A stretch of 64,000 nucleotides of DNA, taken from Oxalobacteraceae bacterium. Its GTDB lineage: Bacteria > Pseudomonadota > Gammaproteobacteria > Burkholderiales > Burkholderiaceae_D. Below the pieces are notes generated by a model. The model made no database searches, was not told the DNA's origin, and was given only the letters and a program-made list of their open reading frames with translations. A program made the translations under genes and the position numbers. The stretch lies in NCBI GenBank assembly GCA_003537575.1, contig DPRS01000069.1, forward strand, positions 14,022 to 78,021, in the 5' to 3' direction. Below are positions 9,722 through 18,500 of this stretch, in pieces. Positions within the stretch are counted from its first letter, which is position 1, and every line of letters begins with the position of its first letter.

Positions 9722-10408
9722 CTATCGCAAACGGTACTGGCCAGGGCTCCAGCTCGGCCCCGCGAGGTTGGCCGGCTCGACCCGCGCAACGAATTCGCGC
9801 CAGGCCTGCTGCAGCTGCGCCGCCGGCAGCCCCTGATGTTCGGTGGCGAACTTGCCGAACTCCTGCTTGAGGTAGAGCGCCTTCAATTGTTCTTCCAGCG
9901 GATCGTCGTTGGAACCGACAAAAAACAGCGAAGCCGTCAGCTGGCATTTCTTCATGTAGGCGACGAAATCGTCGGCGTCGCGCACCTGGTCGAAGGCGTA
10001 ACAGAATTCCCAGGCGTGGCGAATCTCGTTGCCGATGGCCAGCCACATGCTGCGCAGGTAAGTGTCCAGGTCGCCATGGAAATTGCAGGAAAACACCAGG
10101 TACTTCGATTTCAGATGATCTTCGCGCGGCAAGGCGCGGCGCCGCGCCCGATCGGAAAAAATCGACAGGAAATCGAACCACGTGCCGTACACGTCACCGC
10201 CACCCAAAGACTGGGTGAAGACATCATCCAGCACGAAGTAACGGCACAGGTAAGTCTGCGGCACCCTGGCCATCGGGCTGTTTTCCAGGAAGTTCCAGGC
10301 GTCCAGGCGGCTGCGCACGACATCCGCATAGGCAACCTCATCTAGGTGGCCATTCCTGATCGGCGACAGGATGGTCAGGGCATAGGCATTCCCGCTCTTG
10401 TCAGGCAT
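9722..10408 (-). CDS. Unknown protein, second of two paralogues in the Dyp peroxidase operon
   Basis: 228 residues from ATG 10408, which overlaps the stop of the preceding gene by 8 nt, implying coupled translation. I do not recognise a named family. It clearly resembles its upstream neighbour: GNAYALTILSPIR here against GKAYAMSVITPIR there, and KYLVFSCNFHGDLDTYL against SYMLFFSNFNGSWDQYV, followed by a similar helical C-terminal half. The strand pattern looks like a ferredoxin-like alpha+beta fold, the fold also used by Dyp peroxidases (inference). No signal peptide, no transmembrane segment and no metal-binding cluster is seen. Tight linkage to the Dyp gene suggests a partner or accessory protein. 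Confidence 0.85.
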   Translation of the reverse strand: MPDKSGNAYALTILSPIRNGHLDEVAYADVVRSRLDAWNFLENSPMARVPQTYLCRYFVLDDVFTQSLGGGDVYGTWFDFLSIFSDRARRRALPREDHLKSKYLVFSCNFHGDLDTYLRSMWLAIGNEIRHAWEFCYAFDQVRDADDFVAYMKKCQLTASLFFVGSNDDPLEEQLKALYLKQEFGKFATEHQGLPAAQLQQAWREFVARVEPANLAGPSWSPGQYRLR

Positions 10409-11090
10409 GTTTGCGCTCCTCTTGCATGGCGGCCAGCCGTTCCTGCTCCTTGCGCAGGTCGCGCCGGCGTCGTTTTTCCACCTGATGGGCGGACATGCTG
10501 ACGATCGGCGTGGGCCGCATGTCGCCCAAATCGTTTTGCAACTGGCGCAGCAAGCCCTTGTAATGCTTCTGGAATTCTTCCGGGGATGCATGGGCGTAGC
10601 CGCTGTCGAAATCCAGCATGGCTTGCCGGACGTTCTTTGCCGCCTTGATGTCATTGGAGGAAGCCAGCGGATACGCGCTGTAGTAGTGCGTGGTTTCGAT
10701 CTGGTTGTAGCGGATGTATTCGTGAAAGGGCGTCAGCGGTACCGAGCGCGGGTAACGGATATTCCATTTCCAGAACAGGTCCAGGCCGCTGGGAATCGAA
10801 AAGGTAAAGGAATCGACATACTGGTCCCAGCTACCGTTGAAATTACTGAAGAACAGCATGTAGCTGTAATGAAGGTCTTCCTTCGGCTGGTCCGGATGCA
10901 GATGCGGGAACTGCTTGCGGCCGATCACTACCCAGCGCGCATAGTGAATCAGCGACAGCGTGATCAAGCCTTTGAGCGTGGAAGGGCGTTTTTGCGCGAC
11001 CCAGAAAAACAGCTTGTTTATCCAGGTCATATACCAGCGGATCGGCGTGATCACGCTCATGGCATAGGCCTTGCCGGCAATGTTGGACAT
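10401..11090 (-). CDS. Unknown protein, first of two paralogues in the Dyp peroxidase operon
   Basis: 229 residues, first gene of the operon, start ATG 11090 with a purine-rich AGGGAGAGGGA just upstream. It is a paralogue of the next gene (shared GxAYA...PIR N-terminus and a central FFSNFNGSWDQYV block). The N-terminal half has an amphipathic, aromatic-rich stretch (WYMTWINKLFFWVAQ) that could touch a membrane surface but is too short and charged for a sure transmembrane helix. The C-terminus is strongly basic and helical (EKRRRRDLRKEQERLAAMQEERKHA). The function is unknown; the setting links it to peroxide or lipid-peroxide chemistry. Confidence 0.85.
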   Translation of the reverse strand: MSNIAGKAYAMSVITPIRWYMTWINKLFFWVAQKRPSTLKGLITLSLIHYARWVVIGRKQFPHLHPDQPKEDLHYSYMLFFSNFNGSWDQYVDSFTFSIPSGLDLFWKWNIRYPRSVPLTPFHEYIRYNQIETTHYYSAYPLASSNDIKAAKNVRQAMLDFDSGYAHASPEEFQKHYKGLLRQLQNDLGDMRPTPIVSMSAHQVEKRRRRDLRKEQERLAAMQEERKHA

Positions 11091-11459
11091 TCCCTCTCCC
11101 TGAAATGACGTTTTTTATTGTTGTGTGCAGACGGTCGGAAAAATCTATGTAGGATGCGCCCGAGACTGACTGCTAAAGCCGCTAGATTACTTTGAAAATT
11201 AAATTAACGACAATAATATTATTGGCAATTAACCAATGCAATCCTTCTACTGTCGCAAACTTGCAAAAGCACTGGCCGCATTCGAGCGAGCGGAGAAAAG
11301 TTTTGCCCTTCGTATATCGAATCGCTTAAGATGCGCAAAATGGCAACTTAATCGAATAACAAGCATCATTTCATCGAAACCGGCGCCATCAACAAACGAT
11401 GCGTCATCGCCTGCGATCGCGGCGATCAGAAGAATACAGAAGATTGAAGGAACCGCCCC
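11091..11459. promoter_or_regulatory. AT-rich divergent intergenic region between the Dyp operon and the Hpt gene
   Basis: This 369-bp stretch has no convincing gene. It is AT-rich compared with its surroundings and must contain the promoters of the minus-strand Dyp operon and of the plus-strand Hpt gene. It holds a perfect 14-bp palindrome CAATAATATTATTG (11211-11224), followed directly by TTGGCAATTAACCAA, whose ends are also inverted. A short open frame (11236-11487) crosses it but lacks a ribosome site and any recognisable feature. Confidence 0.6.
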
Positions 11460-11867
11460 ATGCACAAATTTAAATCTGCGCCGATGAGCCGTTCAGAACA
11501 GGCAACGACGATGGCAGTGGAAGCAAATGCCGGAGCAGTCGGTGAAGATGAACTGGAATCCATGCGCGCCATGTTTGGCGAAGACTTTGCCATGCTCGCA
11601 GAGCTTTACCTCGGTGACAGCCCTAGGCGTATCGTCGCATTGCACGCAGCGGCGGCGGCAGACGATGCCGAACAAGCTGCCAGAGTGGCGCATTCCCTCG
11701 GCGGCAGTTGTGCATCGATCGGCGCCACCGGCCTGAAGGAGTTGTGCCAAACAGTGGAACTGGATTGCCGGGCCGGCAATCTGGACAAGCTGGGTCCGCA
11801 ATTGCAGGCGATAGAAAGCGAATACGCAAAAATCGAGCTCAGGCTGCGCGCCATGCTGCAGGCATAG
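11460..11867 (+). CDS. Free-standing Hpt (histidine phosphotransfer) domain protein
   Basis: 135 residues; start ATG 11460 has AAGGA eight bases upstream. Residues about 30-130 form a four-helix Hpt domain; the phospho-acceptor is His78 in AHSLGGSCASIGA, where families usually have HxLKGS/A. Such proteins carry phosphate between the receiver of a hybrid kinase and a final response regulator. No dedicated response regulator lies in the window. The hybrid kinase 4.4 kb upstream ends in a receiver and lacks an Hpt domain, so pairing is reasonable but inferred. The first 25 residues are not conserved-looking; an internal start at 11484 is possible. Confidence 0.85.
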   Translation: MHKFKSAPMSRSEQATTMAVEANAGAVGEDELESMRAMFGEDFAMLAELYLGDSPRRIVALHAAAAADDAEQAARVAHSLGGSCASIGATGLKELCQTVELDCRAGNLDKLGPQLQAIESEYAKIELRLRAMLQA

Positions 11868-11913
11868 AAGCCATGCGATGTGCGGCCGGCCGGTTACTCC
11901 GGTGCCAGCAAAT

Positions 11914-12903
11914 TCATGCCGGCCATAACGGCGGCTCATCCATCAGCGCAATCTGTTCCCGCAATTCCAGTATGCGGTCTTGCCAGTAACGCTGCGTATC
12001 GAACCATGGAAACGCCAGCTTGAATGCCGGGTCATCCCAGCGCCGGGCGAGCCATGCCGAGTAATGCATCAAGCGCAGAGTACGCAAGGCTTCGATCAAA
12101 TGCAGTTCGCGTGGGTTGAATTCGAAAAAATCCTCGTACCCGGCCAGGAGATCGGACAGCTGGCGCACCCGGTCGCCCCGCTCCCCCGACAGCAGCATCC
12201 ATAAATCCTGGATCGCCGGCCCCATGCGGCTATCGTCGAAATCGACGAAATGCGGGCCGGCATCGGTCCACAGCACATTGCCGCAATGGCAATCGCCATG
12301 CAAGCGGATATCGGCCACCTGGCCGGCTCTGGCAAAACAATGGCGCACGCCCTCGAGCGCCTGCGCCGCCACGCTGCGGTAAGCCTCGATCAGCTCCAGC
12401 GGGATGAAGTCGTGCGCCAGCAGATAATCGCGCGGTTCCTCGCCAAAACTGGCCACATCCAGGCCGGGACGTTCGACGAAAGGGCGGATGGCGCCGACCG
12501 CATGGATACGGCCGATGAATCGGCCCATCCATTCGAGGGTAGCCGGATCATCCAGTTCCGGCGCGCGGCCGCCGTGACGGGGAAAGACGGCGAAACGGAA
12601 ACCCGCGAAGACGTGCAGGCTTTTGCCATTTAGCTTCAATGCCGGCACCACCGGGATTTCGCGTTCTGCGAGTTCGTCGACGAAAGCATGCTCTTCCAGA
12701 ATCGCCGCATCGCTCCAGCGGTTCGGCCGGTAGAATTTCGTCACCAACGGCGGTCCCTCTTCCATGCCGATCTGATAGACACGGTTTTCATAACTGTTCA
12801 GCGCCAGCAGCCGGCCATCGCTGCGCATGCCGATGGCATCGAGCGCATGCAGAACCGTATCGGGCGTCAGGCTGGAAAAATTGAGGGTAGCAGTAGAAAT
12901 CAT
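11914..12903 (-). CDS. srkA: Stress response kinase A (SrkA/YihE family)
   Basis: 329 residues from ATG 12903. Closely follows E. coli SrkA throughout: LNSYENRVYQIG near the N-terminus, the catalytic loop LHGDCHCGNVLW, metal-binding FVDFDD and the C-terminal ALRTLRLMHYSAWLARRW. It is a small Ser/Thr kinase of the APH-like fold, linked in E. coli to protection from stress-induced death and to the Cpx response. Another ATG nine bases upstream (12912) is in frame; the chosen start aligns best. It is divergent from the YecA-like gene (84 bp) and convergent with the Hpt gene. Confidence 0.93.
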   Translation of the reverse strand: MISTATLNFSSLTPDTVLHALDAIGMRSDGRLLALNSYENRVYQIGMEEGPPLVTKFYRPNRWSDAAILEEHAFVDELAEREIPVVPALKLNGKSLHVFAGFRFAVFPRHGGRAPELDDPATLEWMGRFIGRIHAVGAIRPFVERPGLDVASFGEEPRDYLLAHDFIPLELIEAYRSVAAQALEGVRHCFARAGQVADIRLHGDCHCGNVLWTDAGPHFVDFDDSRMGPAIQDLWMLLSGERGDRVRQLSDLLAGYEDFFEFNPRELHLIEALRTLRLMHYSAWLARRWDDPAFKLAFPWFDTQRYWQDRILELREQIALMDEPPLWPA

Positions 12904-12987
12904 GCGTGCCATTGTACGGCGCAAATGCATTAGCCGCCGTAAAGTGGTAAGGTGCCGGTTTTTCATACTGGGCAAGAAAGCATTGCG

Positions 12988-13683
12988 ATGAATATCGAAC
13001 AACCGCTTACCGACAAGGAATTCGAAGAACTCGATCAATTCCTGCTATCGGACCGCTGCGCCGAAGACGGCATGACCATGGATAGCCTGCATGGCTATCT
13101 GACTGCCCTGGCGATCGGGCCGCAACAGGTGCTGATGCCGGAATGGCTGCCGCGCGTCTGGGGCGCTGAGGGCAAGCCGCCGCAGTTCAAGTCGGAAAAA
13201 GAATCCAGCCGCATTACGAACCTGATTGCACGCTACATGAACGAAGTCGTGATGACCTTCGAAGTCGCGCCCAAGGATTTCGAACCGCTGTATTGCGAAT
13301 TTGAATGGGAAGGCAAGCAGCTGATCGATGGCGAAGCCTGGGCCTGGGGCTTCCTTGAAGCGGTGGACTTGCGTGCCGAAGCCTGGGAGCCGATCTGGGA
13401 TTCGAACCTGGCGCCGCTGATGCGCGTGATTTACCTGCTGGGTGCCGAAGAAATCGAGGAAGAAGAGATGACGCTGGTCGATGACCCGGCAAAGCGGCAC
13501 AAACTGGCCATCGAGGTCGAGGCGGCGATTCCAGCGATTCACCGTTACTGGCTGCCGCTGCGTAAATCAGCGGTCACCACGGTCGAGCGCAAGGAAGCGA
13601 AAGTCGGCCGCAACGACGATTGCCCGTGTGGCAGCGGCAAGAAATACAAGAAATGCTGCGGTGCAGACCCTGCCCAGGCTTGA
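12988..13683 (+). CDS. YecA/UPF0149 family protein with C-terminal SEC-C zinc motif
   Basis: 231 residues, ATG 12988. The N-terminal about 190 residues are the acidic helical UPF0149/YecA domain ([11 protein letters not shown]...[15 protein letters not shown]). The C-terminus carries the SEC-C motif [17 protein letters not shown], which binds zinc and in SecA and relatives contacts ribosomes or SecB-type partners. E. coli YecA has been linked to ribosome binding; a similar quality-control role is likely but not proved by sequence. A longer open frame begins at 12952, but those residues overlap the divergent promoter region and look non-coding. Confidence 0.9.
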   Translation: MNIEQPLTDKEFEELDQFLLSDRCAEDGMTMDSLHGYLTALAIGPQQVLMPEWLPRVWGAEGKPPQFKSEKESSRITNLIARYMNEVVMTFEVAPKDFEPLYCEFEWEGKQLIDGEAWAWGFLEAVDLRAEAWEPIWDSNLAPLMRVIYLLGAEEIEEEEMTLVDDPAKRHKLAIEVEAAIPAIHRYWLPLRKSAVTTVERKEAKVGRNDDCPCGSGKKYKKCCGADPAQA

Positions 13684-13767
13684 TCCAGGAACACGCTCTC
13701 TGGCAGGCATTATATAAAGAGGAGAACCGGCGGCGCCGGCCAGCAACGAGGCAGACGCCGCCCGGTC

Positions 13768-13785
13768 AAGCTTTTTAAAGCTTGA
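13768..13785. terminator. Perfect hairpin at the 3' end of orn
   Basis: TCAAGCTTT pairs with AAAGCTTGA with almost no loop (an A/T-rich palindrome) and covers the orn stop. It lacks a strong T-run in either direction, so its role as terminator for orn or the YecA-like gene is only possible. Confidence 0.4.
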
Positions 13786-14365
13786 TGAAATGCTCGCGGT
13801 AATACTTGAGTTCGTCAATCGATTCGATGATGTCCGCCAGGGCGGTATGCTTCTGGTGTTTCTTGAAACCGCTGGCCAGTTCCGGCTTCCAGCGCCGGCA
13901 CAGTTCCTTCAAAGTGGAGACGTCCAGGTTGCGATAGTGGAAAAATGCTTCCAGCTTCGGCATGCCGCGCGCCATGAAACGGCGATCCTGGCAAATGGTA
14001 TTACCGCACATCGGCGATTTCCCAGCAGGAACAAAATGCTTGAGGAAAGCAATGATGGCGCTTTCAGCATCCGCTTCGGAAATCGTCGATGCCTTGACCC
14101 GGTCGATCAGGCCTGAACGGCCATGCGTGCCTTTGTTCCAGGCGTCCATGCCATCCAGGATTTCATTGGATTGATGAATAGCAAATACTGGCCCTTCAGC
14201 CAGCACGTTCAGGTTGGGGTCGGTTACCACCACCGCCACTTCGATGATACGGTCGGTATCGGGATTCAGGCCAGTCATTTCCATATCGACCCAGACCAGG
14301 TTGAATTCGTTCGGACGCACGGGAGATGCCGGCGCCGGAGCTTGCACATCAGTAGGTTGTGACAT
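13775..14365 (-). CDS. orn: Oligoribonuclease (DEDDh 3'-5' exonuclease)
   Basis: 196 residues, ATG 14365. The DEDDh signature is complete: WVDMEMTGL (Asp, Glu), the middle Asp in [12 protein letters not shown], and HTALADI (His, Asp). Orn degrades the shortest RNAs, including pGpG from cyclic-di-GMP turnover, and is usually essential. It has an unusual Ala/Pro-rich N-terminal extension of about 15 residues. It is divergent from the M48 protease with only 44 bp between the starts. The stop lies inside a perfect inverted repeat (13768-13785). Confidence 0.95.
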   Translation of the reverse strand: MSQPTDVQAPAPASPVRPNEFNLVWVDMEMTGLNPDTDRIIEVAVVVTDPNLNVLAEGPVFAIHQSNEILDGMDAWNKGTHGRSGLIDRVKASTISEADAESAIIAFLKHFVPAGKSPMCGNTICQDRRFMARGMPKLEAFFHYRNLDVSTLKELCRRWKPELASGFKKHQKHTALADIIESIDELKYYREHFIKL

Positions 14366-14409
14366 AATTGTTTTTCCTTGGAAGTCCGCTATTTTCTCAC
14401 AGGCCAAGA

Positions 14410-15675
14410 ATGAATTCTTACGTGTTTTCGCTGTTGTTCATCGCTTTTCTGCTGATCACGCTGGCCGTGCGCTTCTGGCTCGGCTCGCGCCAGATCCGCC
14501 ACATCCTGGCGCACCGCCACGCGGTGCCGTCCCAGTTCGCGGAAAAGATCCCGCTGGCCGCGCACCAGAAAGCCGCCGATTACACTATTGCCAAGACCAA
14601 GCTGGGCATGGTGATGCTGGTCGTTAATACTGCCGTACTGATCGGCTTCACCTTCTTCGGCGGCCTGCAATGGCTGTCGGTGACGATGCTCGATCTTAGC
14701 GGCCCCGGCATGACATATCAAATCGGCCTGCTGGCGGCGTTTGCCCTGATTTCCGGCCTGGCCGACCTGCCTTTCAACTATTACTCGCAGTTCGGCCTCG
14801 AGGAAAAATTCGGCTTCAACAAGATGACGCCCGCCCTTTTCTTCACCGACATGGTCAAGGGCGTGCTGCTCGGCGCGGCGATAGGTCTGCCATTGGTGTG
14901 GGTCATCCTCACCCTGATGGACAAAGCCGGCGACTTCTGGTGGTTGTATGCCTGGCTGGTCTGGAGCGGCTTCCAGCTGCTGATGCTGGTGCTGTATCCG
15001 ACGGTGATCGCGCCGCTGTTCAACAAGTTCACGCCGCTGCAGGATGACAGCCTGCGCGCGCGCATCGAAAACCTCATGCACCGCGTCGGCTTCGCCTCCA
15101 AGGGCTTGTTCGTCATGGACGGTTCCAAGCGCAGCGCGCACGGCAATGCCTATTTCTCCGGCTACGGCGCCGCCAAGCGCATCGTCTTTTTCGACACCCT
15201 GCTCTCGCGCCTGGCGCCGCAGGAAGTCGAGGCCGTGCTGGCACATGAACTGGGGCACTTCAAGATGAAGCACATCGTCAAGCGCATCGCCGTCATCTTC
15301 GCTCTTTCTCTGGCTTTTCTGGCGCTGCTCGGTTATCTCAAGACCCAGGTCTGGTTCTACACCGGCCTCGGTGTCGATCCCATGCTCGGCGCTTCCAACG
15401 ACGCCATGGCGCTGATCCTGTTCGCGCTGGCGCTGCCGGTGTTCACCTTCCTGTTGTCGCCGCTGAGCTCGCTCAGTTCGCGCAAGCATGAATTCGAGGC
15501 CGATGCATTCGCCGTCAAGCATACCAGCGGCCCCGACCTGGTCAGCGCACTGGTCAAGCTGTACGAAGACAATGCCTCGACCCTGACGCCGGACCCGCTG
15601 CATTCGGCTTTCTATGATTCGCACCCGCCGGCGGCGCTGCGCATCGAACGCCTGCTTGCAGGCCGGCCGGCTTGA
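14410..15675 (+). CDS. M48 family integral-membrane zinc metalloprotease (Ste24/CAAX protease 1-like)
   Basis: 421 residues; start ATG 14410 directly after AGGCCAAGA. Several transmembrane helices flank the active site: first helix [17 protein letters not shown], later pairs around [17 protein letters not shown] and [18 protein letters not shown]. The zinc motif HELGH sits in [16 protein letters not shown], and the third ligand Glu is in [10 protein letters not shown]. Family members cleave membrane or prenylated proteins; in bacteria the substrates are mostly unknown, with membrane quality control likely. The pterin dehydratase and rsgA follow on the same strand with short gaps. Confidence 0.93.
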   Translation: MNSYVFSLLFIAFLLITLAVRFWLGSRQIRHILAHRHAVPSQFAEKIPLAAHQKAADYTIAKTKLGMVMLVVNTAVLIGFTFFGGLQWLSVTMLDLSGPGMTYQIGLLAAFALISGLADLPFNYYSQFGLEEKFGFNKMTPALFFTDMVKGVLLGAAIGLPLVWVILTLMDKAGDFWWLYAWLVWSGFQLLMLVLYPTVIAPLFNKFTPLQDDSLRARIENLMHRVGFASKGLFVMDGSKRSAHGNAYFSGYGAAKRIVFFDTLLSRLAPQEVEAVLAHELGHFKMKHIVKRIAVIFALSLAFLALLGYLKTQVWFYTGLGVDPMLGASNDAMALILFALALPVFTFLLSPLSSLSSRKHEFEADAFAVKHTSGPDLVSALVKLYEDNASTLTPDPLHSAFYDSHPPAALRIERLLAGRPA

Positions 15676-15694
15676 TGAAGACCATGGAGAGCAG

Positions 15695-16069
15695 ATGATG
15701 ACCACCGCTGAACTGCTGGCAAAACAATGCCGACACCAGGACACTGCATTGAGCGATGCGCAAGTGCAGGATTACCTTGCAGCCCTGCCCGACTGGCAAC
15801 TCCAGGAAGGCCGGGTAACGCGCCGGTTCGCATTCAGAAACTATTATGAGACCATGGCTTTCGTCAACGCCCTCGCCTGGATGATCCATGCCGAAGACCA
15901 CCACCCGACACTCAGCGTCGCCTACAACCATTGCACCGTGAAATACCATACCCATTCGGTCAATGGCGGCCAGGGCGGCCTGTCGAAAAACGACTTCATT
16001 TGCGCCGCCAAGGCCGATGCCGTGTTCGCCGGCGCGTATGGCGTTCACCCTGGCGGCGCGCAATCCTGA
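15695..16069 (+). CDS. Pterin-4a-carbinolamine dehydratase
   Basis: 124 residues from ATG 15695 (a second ATG follows at 15698) behind GGAGAGC. Typical PCD/DCoH sequence: [34 protein letters not shown] with the catalytic [11 protein letters not shown] segment and a later [16 protein letters not shown]. The enzyme dehydrates 4a-hydroxytetrahydropterin, recycling the cofactor of phenylalanine hydroxylase; no phhA is in the window, so another role (cofactor repair) is possible. Its stop overlaps the rsgA start as ATGA, so translation is probably coupled. Confidence 0.93.
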   Translation: MMTTAELLAKQCRHQDTALSDAQVQDYLAALPDWQLQEGRVTRRFAFRNYYETMAFVNALAWMIHAEDHHPTLSVAYNHCTVKYHTHSVNGGQGGLSKNDFICAAKADAVFAGAYGVHPGGAQS

Positions 16070-16962
16070 TGACGCATTTCACCGCAACCGTCATCGCCGC
16101 GCACGGCCGGCACTACCTGGGACAAATTGATGGCAAGCTGCTGCATTGCGTCACGCGCGGCAAGAAAAGCGATGTCGCCGTCGGTGACCGCGTCCAGGTC
16201 AAGCAGACTTCCCCCGACCAGGGCGTGATCGAAGCCATCGATGAGCGCAAGACCCTGCTGTTCCGCTCCGATCAATACAAGTCGAAGCTGCTGGCCGCGA
16301 ATGTCACACACATGTTCATCGTGGTCGCCACTGAACCGGGCTTTTCCGACGACCTGGTCTCGCGCGCGCTGATCGCCGCCGAAGCCGCCGGCGTCAAACC
16401 GCATATCATCCTGAACAAGACCGACGTCGCGGAACTGCTGCCGAAAGCGCGCGAGCGCGTGGCGCTGTATGCGAAGCTCGGTTATCCGCTGCATGAAGTC
16501 TCCGTGCGCGCTGCTCCGGACAACGTCTGCGCCATGCTGCAGCCGCTGCTGCAAGGCCAGACCTCGATTTTCATCGGCCAGTCCGGCATGGGAAAATCTT
16601 CGCTGATCAATCTGCTGGTGCCCGACGCCGAGATCGCCACGCGTGAAATTTCAGCGGCGCTCGACACCGGCAAGCACACCACCACTTTCACGCGCCTGTA
16701 TGCCATCGATGAAGAAACCAGCGTGATCGATTCGCCGGGTTTCCAGGAATTCGGCCTGTACCACCTGAGCGAGGGCATGCTGGAACGCGCCTTTGTCGAA
16801 TTCGCGCCGCACTTGGGCAAGTGCAAGTTCTATAACTGCCACCATTTGAATGAACCGGCGTGCGCGGTGCTGGATGCGGTAAAAGCCGGAGAAATCGCGC
16901 AGATCCGGCATGACCTGTACCGGCAACTGGTGCATGAAGCATCGCAGACGATCGGCTATTAA
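16069..16962 (+). CDS. rsgA: Ribosome small-subunit-dependent GTPase A
   Basis: 297 residues, start ATG 16069 overlapping the upstream TGA. It is a circularly permuted GTPase: OB-fold N-terminus, then G4 NKTD, G1 GQSGMGKSS and G3 DSPGF in permuted order, and a C-terminal zinc finger [14 protein letters not shown]. RsgA tests late 30S ribosomal subunits during maturation. It is the last gene of the M48 protease-PCD-rsgA run and converges on the epimerase gene. Confidence 0.95.
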   Translation: MTHFTATVIAAHGRHYLGQIDGKLLHCVTRGKKSDVAVGDRVQVKQTSPDQGVIEAIDERKTLLFRSDQYKSKLLAANVTHMFIVVATEPGFSDDLVSRALIAAEAAGVKPHIILNKTDVAELLPKARERVALYAKLGYPLHEVSVRAAPDNVCAMLQPLLQGQTSIFIGQSGMGKSSLINLLVPDAEIATREISAALDTGKHTTTFTRLYAIDEETSVIDSPGFQEFGLYHLSEGMLERAFVEFAPHLGKCKFYNCHHLNEPACAVLDAVKAGEIAQIRHDLYRQLVHEASQTIGY

Positions 16963-16983
16963 GCCGGTCGCCTGCCGGTGCGG

Positions 16984-18000
16984 TCAGCACAGGCTGCGCA
17001 AGGCGCCTTGCAAATCCGGATAGGTGAACGCAAACCCGCTTGCCCGCAGGCGAGCAGGCACGACACGCTGTCCTTCCAGCAGCAGGTCTGCCTGTTCGCC
17101 CAGCATGAGACGCATGGGCCACGCCGGCGCAGCCAGTATGCAAGGCCGTCGCAATATGCGCGCGGCAGTCTTGCTGAATGCTTCCTGGGTCACGCTTTCC
17201 GGGGCGGTGAAATTGTAAGCCTCGAAGCTGCCAGCCTGCGTCGGAACGCGCCATACATGTGCCATGCCCCGCAAGGCATCGAGCAGGTGAATCCAGGATT
17301 GCCATTGCCGCCCGCTACCCAGCCGTCCGCCCAGGCCCAGCCGGATGGGCAAAAGCATCATCGGCAAAGCGCCCTGCCTGCCGAAGACGACGCCGAACCG
17401 CATGCAGGCGACACGCACGCCGTGCGTGGTGGCTTTCTGCGCAGCTGCCTCCCACTCCTGGCACAACTGCGACATGAAAACCGGTTGGGGAGGCGAATCT
17501 TCCGTCAGCGCACGGTCGTCGCCGCGTGCCTGCACGCCGTAATAACCGATCGCCGAAGCGGATAAGAGCAGGCGAGGTTTGTGCTCTGCAGCCGCAATCC
17601 AAGTCACCATACGTTCAGTCAGGGCGATTCTGCTGCGTCGCAATTCCTGCTTGCGCCGGACGCTCCAGCGGTGCCCCAGGATACGCGCGCCCGCCAGGTT
17701 GACGATCACATCGACACGCGCAGAAAGCGGCAATTCATCCACCCCGCCAATGCAGGCCGCCTTGCCGCGAAAGATGCGCGCCGCCCGTTCGCGATCGCGC
17801 GACAGCACCGTGACGGAATGGCCATCCTGAATCAGCGCCTGCACGAGCGATTGCCCGATGAAGCCGGTTGCCCCGGTTACCAGGACATGCTCCGGCGTAG
17901 CGCTGAAATGAATTGGCGGCTGCGTCGATTGCTCATCATGTACAGCCCGTTCATCGCGCTGCCTGGAAGAGTCCGTTACATTATTCTTGGCCAAGTGCAT
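16984..18000 (-). CDS. TIGR01777 family NAD(P)-dependent epimerase (YfcH-like)
   Basis: 338 residues from ATG 18000. Rossmann motif VLVTGATGFIGQSLVQAL begins about residue 38, then VDVIVNLAGARI, the extended-SDR region SASAIGYYG, SQLCQEWEAAA and the C-terminal domain DUF1731 (VVPARLRASGFAFTYPDL). The first about 35 residues (MHLAKNNVTDSSRQRDE...) are not part of the family core, so an internal start is possible, although no good ATG lies nearer. The substrate is unknown across the family. Confidence 0.9.
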   Translation of the reverse strand: MHLAKNNVTDSSRQRDERAVHDEQSTQPPIHFSATPEHVLVTGATGFIGQSLVQALIQDGHSVTVLSRDRERAARIFRGKAACIGGVDELPLSARVDVIVNLAGARILGHRWSVRRKQELRRSRIALTERMVTWIAAAEHKPRLLLSASAIGYYGVQARGDDRALTEDSPPQPVFMSQLCQEWEAAAQKATTHGVRVACMRFGVVFGRQGALPMMLLPIRLGLGGRLGSGRQWQSWIHLLDALRGMAHVWRVPTQAGSFEAYNFTAPESVTQEAFSKTAARILRRPCILAAPAWPMRLMLGEQADLLLEGQRVVPARLRASGFAFTYPDLQGALRSLC

Positions 18001-18022
18001 CCCCCCTGAAAATCACATCAAG

Positions 18023-18493
18023 CTACAACGCCGGTTTATTCACCATCAAAAAATACACCACTACCATGCAAGCGAAGGCGGGATATCCCAATCTCTCCCA
18101 CCAGCGCGCATAACGCCAGTAACGTGCCGGCAAGGCTTCTTTGCGGGCCGCCGCCTGTTCGGCCATGCGCCGCATGCGTATTTGCAGCCACACCACCGGC
18201 AGCCAGCAGATCCCGGCCACCAGATAGAGCGCCATCGACCAGACGATCCACGGCGTATCGAACTGCCAGCCCGCCATCTGCAACAGCGCGATGCCGGTCA
18301 GCGGCTGCAGGATCGCAGCCGGCGTCGTGAATATCCAGTCGGCCAGCACCACGAAACGCGCCACTACCGCCTGCGCTTCCACGCTCCTGCTGCGGTTGGT
18401 GCAAAACAAATAAAAAGCCGAGCCGAAGCCGACGCCAACCAGCACCACGGAAGACAGGATGTGCAGCGTTTTAAGGATCAGATACGAAGACAT
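18023..18493 (-). CDS. DUF2269 family integral membrane protein
   Basis: 156 residues from ATG 18493, beginning 7 bp after the stop of the SDR-DoxX gene, so it is the second gene of that operon. Four predicted transmembrane helices: ILKTLHILSSVVLVGVGFGS, WIFTTPAAILQPLTGIALL, WSMALYLVAGICWLPVVWL and ACMVVVYFLMV. The first helix has a conserved-looking His. Function is unknown; pairing with SDR-DoxX and a GbsR-type regulator suggests a shared membrane or lipid-related task. A longer frame from 18526 would overlap the upstream gene and is less likely. Confidence 0.88.
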   Translation of the reverse strand: MSSYLILKTLHILSSVVLVGVGFGSAFYLFCTNRSRSVEAQAVVARFVVLADWIFTTPAAILQPLTGIALLQMAGWQFDTPWIVWSMALYLVAGICWLPVVWLQIRMRRMAEQAAARKEALPARYWRYARWWERLGYPAFACMVVVYFLMVNKPAL

Positions 18494-18500
18494 GAGAATA

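Noticed and set aside
11236..11487. Short 83-codon open frame before the Hpt gene
   Set aside because: No ribosome site, biased composition, and it lies across the AT-rich promoter region and into the Hpt gene in another frame.
14389..15744. Minus-strand open frame opposite the M48 protease
   Set aside because: The plus-strand protease has transmembrane helices and HELGH; the minus frame is a Gln/Arg-rich shadow.
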